This document shows positions 46,903 through 55,810 of a stretch of 64,000 nucleotides of DNA, piece by piece. The translations under genes and the position numbers were made by a program. Source of the stretch: Sphingopyxis sp. KK2 (lineage in GTDB: Bacteria > Pseudomonadota > Alphaproteobacteria > Sphingomonadales > Sphingomonadaceae); the NCBI RefSeq assembly GCF_001990265.1, contig NZ_LYVN01000002.1:1-64000 (forward strand), read 5' to 3'. Positions within the stretch are counted from its first letter, which is position 1, and every line of letters begins with the position of its first letter. Below the pieces are notes generated by a model. The model saw only the letters and a program-made list of their open reading frames with translations, made no database searches and was not told the origin of the DNA.

Positions 46903-47685
46903 TTAGGAAGGCTGGGCCAGCCTCGCCAACAGCGCCGCGCTCTCCGCATCGGCCGGGAAAAAGGCCTCGATCGCCAGTTCGGACAGCGTGATGTCGACCG
47001 GCGTGCCGAAGATCGTCACCGTCGACACGAAGGAAATCCGCCCCGCGATCGTGTCGAGGACCAGCGGCACGGCGATGCTGCTCACCGCGCCGTGATTGTC
47101 GTTCGCCGGCCCCGGATAGGCGGCGATCTCGTCGCGCAGTGCGATCAGCCCGGCGTCGGCGCTCGCCTCGATCTGCAGGTCGAGCCGGTGCAATATATGC
47201 GCGCGCCACAGGCCGTAGTTGACGATCTGCGGCGCAAGGCCGTCGGGATGGAGCGCGATGCGCAGCACGTTGATCGGCGGCGTCAACAACTCAGGCGAAA
47301 CCTGTTCGATCAGGATAGCGATGGCGTCATTCGCCGCGACCATGTTCCAGTGCCGGTCGACCGCGAGCGCGGGATAGGGCTCATGCCCCTTCAGCACATG
47401 TTCGACGATCGCCTTCATCGCCGCCATTTCGGGGCTGTCGAGCGCGCGTTCCTGATAATCGGGGGCATAGCCCGCGGCGAGGAGCAGCGCGTTGCGCGCG
47501 CGGTGCGGGACCTCGAGGCAGTCGGCGATCCGCTGGAGCATCGCGGCGCTGGGTTTCGAGCGGCCGGTCTCGATGAAGCTGAGGTGGCGCGTCGACATTT
47601 CGGTGTCGAGCGCGAGGTCCATCTGGCTCATCCGGCGCCGCATGCGCCATTCGCGCAATTGTTCGCCGAGCGGTGCTGCCTTCAT
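46903..47685 (-). CDS. XRE-family regulator with MmyB-like ligand-binding domain
   Basis: A 260-residue regulator with an N-terminal HTH (~9-63; MSQMDLALDTEMSTRHLSFIE by core) and a PAS-like MmyB domain, which in relatives binds a fatty acid or similar ligand (YPALAVDRHWNMVAANDA). Members commonly sit beside and control a single oxidoreductase or membrane gene. ATG 47685 has GGAGA upstream. It is divergent from the small membrane protein gene 119 bases away. Confidence 0.85.
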   Translation of the reverse strand: MKAAPLGEQLREWRMRRRMSQMDLALDTEMSTRHLSFIETGRSKPSAAMLQRIADCLEVPHRARNALLLAAGYAPDYQERALDSPEMAAMKAIVEHVLKGHEPYPALAVDRHWNMVAANDAIAILIEQVSPELLTPPINVLRIALHPDGLAPQIVNYGLWRAHILHRLDLQIEASADAGLIALRDEIAAYPGPANDNHGAVSSIAVPLVLDTIAGRISFVSTVTIFGTPVDITLSELAIEAFFPADAESAALLARLAQPS

Positions 47686-47804
47686 CAAACGTCTCCTTCG
47701 CCGCCGCAGCTATACCCCGGCTTTCGCGATTTCCATTACCTGTCACGTAATCGACGCGCTGCATTCGGGGGCATAGTTGGGCCGGGTTCGAAAGGAGAAC
47801 CCCT

Positions 47805-48191
47805 ATGTCGATTTCCAATCTCAAGACCGTCCTGATCGTCGACGCGATCACCTGCACCGGCGTCCTCGCGCTCGGGCTACTCGCGCTGGAGCCGGTTGCC
47901 GCGCTGCTCGGGCTGCCGGTCGTTGTCGTAACCTTCGGCGCCTGGATTTGCCTCGCCGCTGCGCTCCCGATGTTCGCCGCCGCCGCGCAGGCCGTCCCCA
48001 ACGCCGCGCTCGTCAAGCTGATCGCGGTGGGCAATCTCGGTTGGGTCGCCGCGAGCTTTGCCGTCGTTGCGGTCTTCGCTGCGCAGATGACCGGCCTCGG
48101 CATCGTGATCGTGCTGGCACAGGCGGTCGCCGTGCTCGCCTTTGCGATCATCGAATGGAAAGGCGCGGCGCCGCGCCTCGCGCACGCCTAA
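47805..48191 (+). CDS. four-helix membrane protein
   Basis: A 128-residue protein with four transmembrane helices (~8-30, 38-62, 70-92, 98-118) and few charged residues. It has no recognised motif. AAAGGAG lies ahead of the ATG. Divergence from the MmyB-type regulator suggests that this is its target. Its stop overlaps the universal stress protein gene by 4 bases in convergent orientation. Confidence 0.7.
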   Translation: MSISNLKTVLIVDAITCTGVLALGLLALEPVAALLGLPVVVVTFGAWICLAAALPMFAAAAQAVPNAALVKLIAVGNLGWVAASFAVVAVFAAQMTGLGIVIVLAQAVAVLAFAIIEWKGAAPRLAHA

Positions 48192-48643
48192 CTCAGCGCA
48201 TCGAGTCGGGCGATGTCGATGCCGCCCGGCACCAGCATCACCGGGCAGGGGAGCGTTCCGGCATCCTGTCCGGTGAAATGCGCGACCAGCGGTCCCGGCG
48301 CGCCCGAGGCCGCGGTCGCGAGCACCAGTGCGGCGACCTCGTCATTCTCCGCTATCACCTGGCAGACGACCTCGGCCGGCTTGCCCTGGCGGACCATGAT
48401 CTGCGGCGTGACATTGGCTTCCTGCTGGACCGTGTCGGCCGCCGCCGACACCAAAGTCTCGGCATGTTCGCGCGCTTCGGCCTCGATCGTCGCCTGCACG
48501 CCGCCGAACGCCACGAAATCCTGCGGCGGGATGATCGCCAGCACCATCACGCCGCCGCCGGTGCGCGCCGCGCGCCGCGCCGCGAAACGGAGCGCCAGCG
48601 AGGCCTCCGGACTGTCGTCGATCACGACCAGATAAGTACGCAT
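48188..48643 (-). CDS. universal stress protein (UspA family)
   Basis: A 151-residue single Usp domain: LVVIDDSPEASLALRFAARRA at the start (core), and a C-terminal GAPGPLVAHFTG... PCPVMLVP. The ATP-binding GxxGx9GS loop is altered (GAPGPLVAHFTGQDAG), so nucleotide binding is uncertain. It stands opposite pdhC with 158 bases between the starts. Confidence 0.85.
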   Translation of the reverse strand: MRTYLVVIDDSPEASLALRFAARRAARTGGGVMVLAIIPPQDFVAFGGVQATIEAEAREHAETLVSAAADTVQQEANVTPQIMVRQGKPAEVVCQVIAENDEVAALVLATAASGAPGPLVAHFTGQDAGTLPCPVMLVPGGIDIARLDALS

Positions 48644-48801
48644 GCCCCGACCCCGCTATGCTTTTTGCGAGGGCAGAGTGCGTCACATTCGTATGAAAGG
48701 CAAGTTTGCGCCGATGGACCTTGACCGCAAACGCTCTTATGGCGAGGAACAATCCGTAGCGGCAGGCGCGGCCTGCAAGACTGACAGGGACAAGCCAGAA
48801 G

Positions 48802-50124
48802 ATGCCGATCGAACTCAAAATGCCCGCCCTTTCGCCGACGATGGAGGAGGGCACGCTCGCCAAATGGCTGGTCAAGGAGGGCGATACGGTGAAGTCGGGC
48901 GACCTGCTCGCCGAGATCGAAACCGACAAGGCGACGATGGAGTTTGAGGCGATTGATGAAGGCGTCGTCAGCCAGATTCTCGTCGCCGAGGGCACCGACG
49001 GGGTGAAGGTCGGCACCGTGATCGCGACGATCACCGCCGAAGGCGAGGACGCTGGCGCCGCCAAGGCCGCCCCGGCTGCCGCCGCGCCGGCACCGGCCGC
49101 GAAGGAAGAAGCGCCGAAGGCCGCTGAACCTGCTCCGGCGCCTGCGCCCACGCCCGCACCGGCGCCGGCGCCGGTCGCGGCGCCCGCCGCCTCGGGCGAC
49201 CGCATCAAGGCGAGCCCGCTCGCCAAGCGCCTCGCTGCCGAGCGCGGCATCGACCTGTCGACGATCAAGGGCAGCGGCCCTGGCGGCCGCATCGTCAAGG
49301 ATGACCTCGACGGCGCCCCCGCAGGCACCGCAGCGGCGCCCGCCGCCGCGCCGGCTCCGGCCGCTGCTGCTCCTGCCGCGCCCGCTGCTGCCGCGCCGGC
49401 CGCCGCCGCGCATGGCGACATCCCCGATTTCGGCATCCCGCACGAGGACAGCAAGCTGTCGGGCATGCGCAAGACGATCGCGCGCCGCCTGAGCCAGTCG
49501 ATGCAGGAATCGCCGCATATTTACCTCACGGTCGATATCCGCCTCGATGCGCTGCTCAAGCTCCGCGGCGAGCTTAACGCCAGCCTCGAAGGGCGCGGCG
49601 TCAAGCTCAGCGTCAACGACATGCTGATCAAGGCGCTTGCGGTCGCGCTCGAGCGCGTGCCGTCGTGTAACGTCAGCTTTGGCGGCGACGTGATGCGCCA
49701 TTACAAGCGTGCCGACATTTCGGTCGCGGTGAGCATCCCCGGCGGGCTGATCACCCCGATCATCGTCGATGCGGGCGGCAAGTCGATGTCGAAAATCTCG
49801 ACCGAAATGGCCGAACTCGCGGCGAAGGCGAAGGAAGGCAAGCTCCAGCCCAGCGAATATCAGGGCGGCACCGCCAGCATCTCGAACATGGGGATGATGG
49901 GGATCAAGCAGTTCACCGCGGTGATCAACCCGCCGCAGGGCATGATCATGGCAATCGGCGCGGGCGAGAAGCGCCCCTATGTGGTCGACGACGCGCTGGC
50001 GATCGCGACCGTGATGTCGGCGACGGGCAGCTTCGACCACCGTGCGATCGACGGCGCCGATGGCGCGCTGTTGATGAAGACCTTCAAGGAACTGGTGGAA
50101 AGCCCGCTGGGGCTGGTGGCGTAA
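48802..50124 (+). CDS. pdhC: pyruvate dehydrogenase E2, dihydrolipoamide acetyltransferase
   Basis: A 440-residue E2 core subunit. Lipoyl domain at ~1-78 with lipoylated lysine in ETDKATME (~41-48); Ala/Pro-rich flexible linkers (~85-135 and ~172-205); peripheral subunit-binding domain (~138-170, [14 protein letters not shown]); catalytic domain ending in [14 protein letters not shown] with the active-site histidine. It transfers acetyl from E1 to CoA. E1 genes (pdhAB) are not in this window. It is followed by an AT-rich gene and then lpdA. Confidence 0.93.
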   Translation: MPIELKMPALSPTMEEGTLAKWLVKEGDTVKSGDLLAEIETDKATMEFEAIDEGVVSQILVAEGTDGVKVGTVIATITAEGEDAGAAKAAPAAAAPAPAAKEEAPKAAEPAPAPAPTPAPAPAPVAAPAASGDRIKASPLAKRLAAERGIDLSTIKGSGPGGRIVKDDLDGAPAGTAAAPAAAPAPAAAAPAAPAAAAPAAAAHGDIPDFGIPHEDSKLSGMRKTIARRLSQSMQESPHIYLTVDIRLDALLKLRGELNASLEGRGVKLSVNDMLIKALAVALERVPSCNVSFGGDVMRHYKRADISVAVSIPGGLITPIIVDAGGKSMSKISTEMAELAAKAKEGKLQPSEYQGGTASISNMGMMGIKQFTAVINPPQGMIMAIGAGEKRPYVVDDALAIATVMSATGSFDHRAIDGADGALLMKTFKELVESPLGLVA

Positions 50125-50134
50125 TTTCGTGCCG

Positions 50135-50821
50135 ATGAATGCTTTTCGTAGTTGGAATGAAAGCCCCATGTTTAAAGGGCAGTCCTCAGACTCAGCTATC
50201 TCGCGGATGAGTTTGAACTACGTGCTTCTTGGAACGGCATTCTGTGGGAATGAGCCGAGCGCAAACGCCCTTCGAAAAACGTATGGACGACAGCAATTCG
50301 AGCTCGATCGCAAGGCTTTGGATAGGTTGTTGTTCGTCTATTATGCGGATCGCTTGAGAGCAAAAATCGAAGATGAGCTTCGGATATTTCTTGAAGACAA
50401 GCCGGTTCGCATTTTGAAGGTTGATCCGTCAATCGGAGGTAAGCTTCCTAGTAAAATAAGCGCAAAATCTATTGCGGGGTTGGTGCAGCATGCGGGTGAT
50501 CGATTGACCCGAGGATCGATCAAAAAAATCCAAAGCAGATTTTTTGATTTATTTGGGTTTCCGTTATTCTCCGATGCAGAGATAAGCTATTTGAATTACG
50601 TCTTTTCTCTCCGGAATATGCTGGTCCATCGCAGTGAACTTGCCGACTTGCGCTTTTTGAAAGAAACTAGGGCTAAGTGGACCCTCGGGGAAGAAGTAGC
50701 CATGCACCCGGTTAGAAAATTAGGCGGTGTAGGCATTCGCCTGCCGCATCTCCTGTCTCGTAGGCTTTCAGGTCACGACGCCGCAAAAAAATCGCTCAAA
50801 CATTGTCGAGGAAATCAATGA
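50135..50821 (+). CDS. HEPN-like protein of unknown function inside the pdh operon
   Basis: A ~228-residue protein encoded by DNA far more AT-rich than both neighbours, with codon use unlike them. It is largely helical and has SLRNMLVHRSEL near residue 158-169, in which R160-x4-H165 matches the Rx4-6H motif of HEPN RNases and toxins. Upstream are charged helices (DRLRAKIEDELRIFL). The start is uncertain: GTG 50129, ATG 50135 and ATG 50168 are possible, none with a good ribosome-binding site. The stop overlaps the lpdA start as ATGA, so it is placed in the operon. No partner antitoxin was seen. HEPN assignment is by motif only. Confidence 0.6.
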   Translation: MNAFRSWNESPMFKGQSSDSAISRMSLNYVLLGTAFCGNEPSANALRKTYGRQQFELDRKALDRLLFVYYADRLRAKIEDELRIFLEDKPVRILKVDPSIGGKLPSKISAKSIAGLVQHAGDRLTRGSIKKIQSRFFDLFGFPLFSDAEISYLNYVFSLRNMLVHRSELADLRFLKETRAKWTLGEEVAMHPVRKLGGVGIRLPHLLSRRLSGHDAAKKSLKHCRGNQ

Positions 50822-52215
50822 ATCCGCTAGAATACGACCTCATCGTCCTCGGCTCAGGTCCCGGCGGCTATGTCGCCGCAATCCGCGCGGCGCAGCTTGG
50901 TCTCAAGACCGCGATCGTCGAGCGCGAGAATCTTGGCGGCATCTGCCTCAACTGGGGCTGCATCCCGACCAAGGCATTGCTGCGTTCGGCCGAAATCTAT
51001 CATTATATGCAGCATGCCGGCGATTACGGCCTGATTGCGCAGCAGATCAGCGCCGATATCGACGCGGTGGTGAAGCGCAGCCGCGGCGTCGCGAAGCAGC
51101 TGAGCCAGGGCGTCGCCTTCCTGATGAAAAAGCACAAGATCACCGTCCATATGGGCGAGGGCAAGCTCACTGCCCCCGGCAAGATGGAAGTGAAAGGGGA
51201 GAAGGGGACCGAAACCCTGACCGCCAAGGATATCATCGTCGCGACCGGCGCGCGCGCACGCGACCTGCCGTTCGCCCCCGCCGACGGCAAGCGCATCTGG
51301 ACCTATCGTCATGCGCTCGTCCCGCCCGAAATGCCGACCAAGCTGCTCGTGATCGGATCGGGCGCGATCGGGATCGAATTTGCGAGCTTCTACAAGGATA
51401 TGGGGTGCGACGTGACCGTCGTCGAAATGCTCGACCGGCTCGTTCCCGTCGAGGATGCCGATGTCTCGGCCTTCCTCGAAAAGCAGCTCAAGAAGCAGGG
51501 CATGACGATCCACACCGGCGCCGGGGTCGAGGAGCTGAAGGCCACCGCGAACGGCGTCTCGGCGAAGATCAAGGGCAAGGACGGCAAGGTCGAAAGCGCC
51601 GAGTTCAGCCACGCGATCGTCGCGATCGGCATCGTCCCCAACACCGAGAATATCGGGCTGGAAGCCTTGGGTGTGAAGACGACCAAGGGCCATATCGACA
51701 CCGACGCTATGTGCCGCACCAACGTCCCCGGCCTGTGGGCGATCGGCGACGTCACCGCGCCGCCGTGGCTCGCGCACAAGGCGATGCACGAATCGGTGAT
51801 TTCGGTCGAGGCGATCGCGGGCAATCACCCGCACGCGATGGACCCGCGCAATATCCCCGGCTGTACCTATTGCCGTCCGCAGATCGCCAGCGTCGGGCTG
51901 ACCGAAGCCAAGGCGAAAGAACTCGGTTACGAGGTCAAGGCCGGCACCTTCCCCTTCATTGGCAACGGCAAGGCGATTGCGCTCGGGGAAGCCGAAGGTT
52001 TCACCAAGACCGTCTTCGACGCCAAGACCGGCGAACTGCTCGGCGCGCATATGATCGGCGCTGAGGTCACCGAGCTGATCCAGGGCTATACGATCGGCAA
52101 GACTGCCGAGCTGGTCGAGGATGATTTCATCGGCACCGTCTTCCCGCATCCGACGCTCAGCGAAACGATGCACGAGGGCGTGCTCGCGGCGTTCGGACGG
52201 CCGCTTCACATCTGA
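50818..52215 (+). CDS. lpdA: dihydrolipoamide dehydrogenase (E3)
   Basis: A 465-residue flavoprotein that reoxidises dihydrolipoamide with NAD. FAD motif VLGSGPGGYVAAIRAA (~10-25), redox cysteines C43 and C48 in GGICLNWGCIPTKA, NAD motif VIGSGAIGIEFASFY (~179-193), second FAD motif WAIGDVTAPPWLAHKA, and C-terminal HPHPTLSE-type base (FPHPTLSET). GAGGAAA precedes the start. It is coupled to the HEPN-like gene and serves PDH with pdhC. Confidence 0.95.
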   Translation: MNPLEYDLIVLGSGPGGYVAAIRAAQLGLKTAIVERENLGGICLNWGCIPTKALLRSAEIYHYMQHAGDYGLIAQQISADIDAVVKRSRGVAKQLSQGVAFLMKKHKITVHMGEGKLTAPGKMEVKGEKGTETLTAKDIIVATGARARDLPFAPADGKRIWTYRHALVPPEMPTKLLVIGSGAIGIEFASFYKDMGCDVTVVEMLDRLVPVEDADVSAFLEKQLKKQGMTIHTGAGVEELKATANGVSAKIKGKDGKVESAEFSHAIVAIGIVPNTENIGLEALGVKTTKGHIDTDAMCRTNVPGLWAIGDVTAPPWLAHKAMHESVISVEAIAGNHPHAMDPRNIPGCTYCRPQIASVGLTEAKAKELGYEVKAGTFPFIGNGKAIALGEAEGFTKTVFDAKTGELLGAHMIGAEVTELIQGYTIGKTAELVEDDFIGTVFPHPTLSETMHEGVLAAFGRPLHI

Positions 52216-52228
52216 ACTCTCCCATTAT

Positions 52229-52307
52229 CGTCATCCCCGCGAAGGCGGGAATCCAGCTTCTCCGCGCGGAGTGAAAAAGCTGGACCCCCGCCTTCGCGGG
52301 GGTGACG
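52229..52307. repeat. REP-like inverted repeat, family A copy 2
   Basis: Arms CGTCATCCCCGCGAAGGCGGGAATCCAGCTT... and ...AAGCTGGACCCCCGCCTTCGCGGGGGTGACG, here in shortened view. It is the same family as 33571-33643. It lies between lpdA and the PAP2 gene and may terminate the pdh transcript. Confidence 0.8.
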
Positions 52308-52318
52308 AAAAGGACCAT

Positions 52319-52942
52319 ATGAACAGCAAAATCCATCGCTTCCTCATCGCCGCCGCCATATTGCTCACCGGCGTCATCCTGCTCGGTTTCGCGGTCGTCG
52401 CGGGGTGGACGCAGGCGACGGACCTGCGCATTTCGACCGGGCTGGTGCTGCATGTCGGCAAGAGCGACCCCGCCTTCATCGCCTTCATGCAGGGCGCGAG
52501 CTGGATCGGCGGCGGGTTGCAGCGCTGGGTGATCGTGATCGGGCTGACCTTGCTCGTCTGGCGGCTGTGCGGCCCGCGCTGCGCGGTCGCGCTGGCGGGG
52601 GCCGCGTTGCTGTCGAACCTCGCGTCGAGCCTGCTCAAGCTCGGCTTCGGCGTGTCGCGCCCCGACCTTATCCCGCATCTCGACCATCAGACGAGCTTTT
52701 CCTACCCCAGCGGCCATGCGACCAACGCCGCGGTCGTCTATCTGATGCTCGCCTGGCTGGTGCCCCCGCGCTGGCGGCGCGCGGCGTGGAGCCTCGCGGG
52801 GGTGATGATCCTGCTCAACGGCATGTCGCGGATGATGCTCGGCGTGCATTGGGCAAGCGACATCGTCGGCGGGACGATGCTCGGCACCGCCTTCGCGCTG
52901 CTCGGCGCCGCGTGGGTGCGGCGCGGGAAAGCCACCGCATAA
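52319..52942 (+). CDS. PAP2-family membrane phosphatase
   Basis: A 207-residue membrane protein of the phosphatidic acid phosphatase type 2 group. The three phosphatase motifs are KLGFGVSRPD (~105-114), YPSGHAT (~127-133) and SRMMLGVHWASDIVGG (~169-184), with the catalytic histidines in the second and third. Likely substrates are lipid phosphates such as phosphatidate or undecaprenyl diphosphate. ATG 52319 follows AAAGGA. It starts just after a REP-like element. Confidence 0.88.
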   Translation: MNSKIHRFLIAAAILLTGVILLGFAVVAGWTQATDLRISTGLVLHVGKSDPAFIAFMQGASWIGGGLQRWVIVIGLTLLVWRLCGPRCAVALAGAALLSNLASSLLKLGFGVSRPDLIPHLDHQTSFSYPSGHATNAAVVYLMLAWLVPPRWRRAAWSLAGVMILLNGMSRMMLGVHWASDIVGGTMLGTAFALLGAAWVRRGKATA

Positions 52943-52996
52943 GAATATCCTAACCGCTTGGCGCTATGATCGCGCCGAACGGAGGAGGATTTTCGC

Positions 52997-53389
52997 ATGG
53001 GTTCGATCGGCAGTGTCTTTCGCTGGCTCGCGGCGCTGATTCCCGTTGCCTATATCGGCTTCTTCTTGTGGCATTTCATGGGCGTCGGCGGCAACACCGC
53101 CGAGGGCATCGTCGGCATCGGGCTCGGCCCGACCGTGCTCGGCCTGTCGATCGTCGCGCTGCTCTTCCTGATCGGGCCGCTGGTCAAGCTGCTCCGCGTC
53201 GCGTCGGGCGCGAACCGCGTGCCGGGCGCGAGCGTCAAGGTCGGCGACGACCTGCCCGCGACCGAGGGTTTCGACGCCGATGCCGCCTTCGCCCGCTATA
53301 TGAGCAAGCGCGGCGAAAACCCCGCGGTGGTCGAGGAAGCGGCGTCGGCCGAACCCCAACGCCCGCAATTCGGCCGCAAGACCGGCTGA
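52997..53389 (+). CDS. membrane protein with C-terminal FGRK motif
   Basis: A 130-residue protein with two transmembrane helices (~8-28 and ~42-66) and a soluble C-terminal tail (~70-130) ending in RPQFGRKTG. No family recognised. GGAGGAGG stands before the ATG. It lies 6 bases ahead of the next gene, whose product ends in a similar GFGRKVA, so the two probably form an operon and work together. Confidence 0.68.
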   Translation: MGSIGSVFRWLAALIPVAYIGFFLWHFMGVGGNTAEGIVGIGLGPTVLGLSIVALLFLIGPLVKLLRVASGANRVPGASVKVGDDLPATEGFDADAAFARYMSKRGENPAVVEEAASAEPQRPQFGRKTG

Positions 53390-53395
53390 CCGCCG

Positions 53396-54022
53396 ATGGT
53401 GATCGTCCAGTATAGCGGCGGCCAGCTCGTCACTCGCGCGCTGCTGTTCTTCGTCGGCGGCTTTGCGCTGATGGGGACGCTGATCGGCGCGCCGCTCGGC
53501 CTCTACCTGATCGCTTATGGCATCCGCGCGCTGGTGAAGGCGATGGCTCCGAACAAGGCGGCGATCACCCAGCATGCGCGCGGGATCGAAATCCGCACGC
53601 TGTGGACGAAGCGCTTCGTCTCGTTCGACCATTATACGCATGTCAGCGCCGAAACGATCTTCTTCAGCGCCGCCGGGCTGCCGATCCCGGGGCCGGTGAT
53701 GCTGGTGATCCATGCCGACAAGGGCGGGATCGCGGGCAAGCGCAAGATCCGCATTCCGCTCGGTTACCTCAAGCTCGTCGAACGCGCGGTGCCGCTGGTC
53801 GGCGAGGCGATCGAGATTTTCGCGATGCCGCACCGCGAAGCGGGCGCGACCTGGCACAAGGTGCTCGACGAGAAACGCGCCGCCGAGGGCGGACCGCCGC
53901 CGCCGCGCCAGCTTGCGACCGCCGAGGAACGCGCCGCCGCGCGCCGCGATCCGCTCGAAGGCGCGGCGCGCGGGCAGCTCGACCGTCCGCCGGTACGCGG
54001 TTTCGGGCGCAAGGTCGCCTGA
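53396..54022 (+). CDS. membrane protein with C-terminal FGRK motif
   Basis: A 208-residue protein with one long or two close hydrophobic helices (~14-50), then a PH-like or bPH-type beta-rich region (~55-150; GIEIRTLWTKRFVSFDHY) and an Ala/Arg/Pro-rich tail ending in GFGRKVA. Unknown function. It starts with ATG 6 bases after the preceding stop. The shared end motif with its neighbour is the main clue to a joint role. Confidence 0.66.
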   Translation: MVIVQYSGGQLVTRALLFFVGGFALMGTLIGAPLGLYLIAYGIRALVKAMAPNKAAITQHARGIEIRTLWTKRFVSFDHYTHVSAETIFFSAAGLPIPGPVMLVIHADKGGIAGKRKIRIPLGYLKLVERAVPLVGEAIEIFAMPHREAGATWHKVLDEKRAAEGGPPPPRQLATAEERAAARRDPLEGAARGQLDRPPVRGFGRKVA

Positions 54023-54074
54023 TCCCCTCGATCGCCAATTGCCATGGGCGCGTGCCAGCGGCTAGGTTCGCCGC

Positions 54075-54989
54075 ATGGCTCAAGGCACGCATGATTTCGT
54101 CCCCGATCCGCGCAACGACGCGATCCTGATCAACGTCAACGGCACGCTCGTGCCGCGCGCCGAGGCGACCGTGTCGGTGTTCGACAGCGGCTTCATGCTC
54201 GGCGACGGGGTGTGGGAAGGCATCCGCGTCCACAAGGGGCGCATGGCGTTTCTCGACCAGCATCTCGATCGCTTGTTCGAGGGGGCGAAGGCGATCGCGA
54301 TGGACATCGGGATCAGCCGCGAGGCGCTGATCCAGCGGCTCTACGACACGATCGCGGCGAACCAGATGGACGGATGCCACATCCGCCTGATGGTGACGCG
54401 CGGCATCCGCTCGACCCCCTATCAGGACCCGCGCGTCGTGATCTCGCCCGCGACGATCGTCATCATCGCCGAGCATAAGGACCCGCTGCCGTCGACGGTA
54501 GAGAAGGGGCTGACGCTGTTCACCGTCCATGTCCGCCGCGGCGACCCCGCGGTGCAGGACCAGAAGCTCAATTCGCACAGCAAGCTGAACTGCATCACCG
54601 CGTGCATCCAGGCGGCGCAGGCGGGAGCCGACGAAGGGCTGATGCTCGACCCGCACGGCTTTGTCGCGACGTGCAACTCGACGCATTTCTTCATCGTGCG
54701 CAAGGGCGAGGTGTGGACGTCGAGCGGCGATTATTGCCTCGGCGGCATCACGCGCGCCAATGTCATCCGCATCTGCCGCGAGGCGGGCATCCCGGTGTAT
54801 GAAAAGAATTTCTCGCTCACCGACGTCTATGGCGCCGAGGAGGCGTTCGTGACGGGCACCTTCGCGGGGGTGGTGCCGGCGCATACGATCGACGGGCGCA
54901 AGCTGACCGACGGGCGCGGGCCGATGGTCGAGCGGTTGCAGGGGCTCTACAAGGTCTTGATCGAGCGCGATATCGCGGGCGAGGCCTGA
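54075..54989 (+). CDS. class IV (branched-chain/D-amino acid type) aminotransferase
   Basis: A 304-residue PLP fold-type IV enzyme. The PLP lysine is K170 in NSHSKLNCI; other family marks are DSGFMLGDGVWEGIRV (~37-52), GADEGLMLD and CLGGITRANV. It may be a branched-chain or D-amino acid transaminase or an aminodeoxychorismate lyase; the sequence does not settle it. It lies 2 bases before a sulfotransferase-like gene, so the two likely act in one pathway. Confidence 0.82.
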   Translation: MAQGTHDFVPDPRNDAILINVNGTLVPRAEATVSVFDSGFMLGDGVWEGIRVHKGRMAFLDQHLDRLFEGAKAIAMDIGISREALIQRLYDTIAANQMDGCHIRLMVTRGIRSTPYQDPRVVISPATIVIIAEHKDPLPSTVEKGLTLFTVHVRRGDPAVQDQKLNSHSKLNCITACIQAAQAGADEGLMLDPHGFVATCNSTHFFIVRKGEVWTSSGDYCLGGITRANVIRICREAGIPVYEKNFSLTDVYGAEEAFVTGTFAGVVPAHTIDGRKLTDGRGPMVERLQGLYKVLIERDIAGEA

Positions 54990-54991
54990 AC

Positions 54992-55756
54992 ATGGCGGGC
55001 GGCGTCCGCATCGCCCCGAGCGAGGAGCAGCTCAAAATTGCGATGTGGTCGGGGCCGCGCAACCTGTCGACCGCGATGATGCGCAGCTTCGGCGCCCGCG
55101 CCGATACCCATGTCAGCGACGAGCCTTTTTACGGCGCCTATCTGAAAGAGACGGGCGATCCGCAGCCGATGATGGACGAAGTGATGGCATCGATGGACTG
55201 CGACTGGCACGGCGTCGCACGCGCGATGACCGGGCCGAACCCCGCGGGCACGTCGATCTGGTATCAGAAGCATATGGCGCACCATATGGTCGGGCCGATC
55301 GCGCACGACGACCTGCCCGGGCTGCGCCACGCCTTCCTGATCCGCGACCCGGCGCGTGTCGTCGCGAGCTATGCCGCGAAGCGCGTCGCGGTGCGCCCCG
55401 ACCATCTCGGCACCGACAAACAGGTCGAGTTCTTCGACCGCGAGGCCGACCGGCTCGGCCATGCGCCGCCGGTGATCGACAGCGCCGACATCCTGCGCGA
55501 CCCGCCCGCGATGCTCGCAAAACTGTGCGCCGCGCTCGGCATCGCATGGGACCCCGCGATGCTGCGCTGGGAGGCGGGGCTGCGCGACACCGACGGCATC
55601 TGGGCGTCGCACTGGTACGACGCGGTGATGTCGAGCACCGGCTTCGGCGCGCCCGACAAGCCGGTGCCCGACCTCGATACGCAGGGGCAGGCGGTCGCCG
55701 AGGCGTGCCGTCCCGGCTACGACTATCTGGCGCGGTACAAGATTCCGCTGTCCTAA
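54992..55756 (+). CDS. sulfotransferase-like P-loop protein
   Basis: A 254-residue protein with a PAPS-type nucleotide loop IAMWSGPRNLSTAMMRSF (~16-33) and a second motif FLIRDPARVVASYAAKR (~112-128) typical of sulfotransferases (3-prime phosphate loop). It belongs with a group often found next to class IV aminotransferases and lacks known substrates. ATG 54992 is 2 bases after the aminotransferase stop. Confidence 0.78.
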   Translation: MAGGVRIAPSEEQLKIAMWSGPRNLSTAMMRSFGARADTHVSDEPFYGAYLKETGDPQPMMDEVMASMDCDWHGVARAMTGPNPAGTSIWYQKHMAHHMVGPIAHDDLPGLRHAFLIRDPARVVASYAAKRVAVRPDHLGTDKQVEFFDREADRLGHAPPVIDSADILRDPPAMLAKLCAALGIAWDPAMLRWEAGLRDTDGIWASHWYDAVMSSTGFGAPDKPVPDLDTQGQAVAEACRPGYDYLARYKIPLS

Positions 55757-55810
55757 TTTCCCCGGCTTTGCCATCAACCGGTCAGGGCATTCAAAACAGG
55801 CGGAACCATC

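Noticed and set aside
47381-48151. Minus-strand open frame extending across the regulator-membrane protein gap
   Set aside because: It lacks motifs and crosses a gene with a clear start and ribosome-binding site on the other strand.
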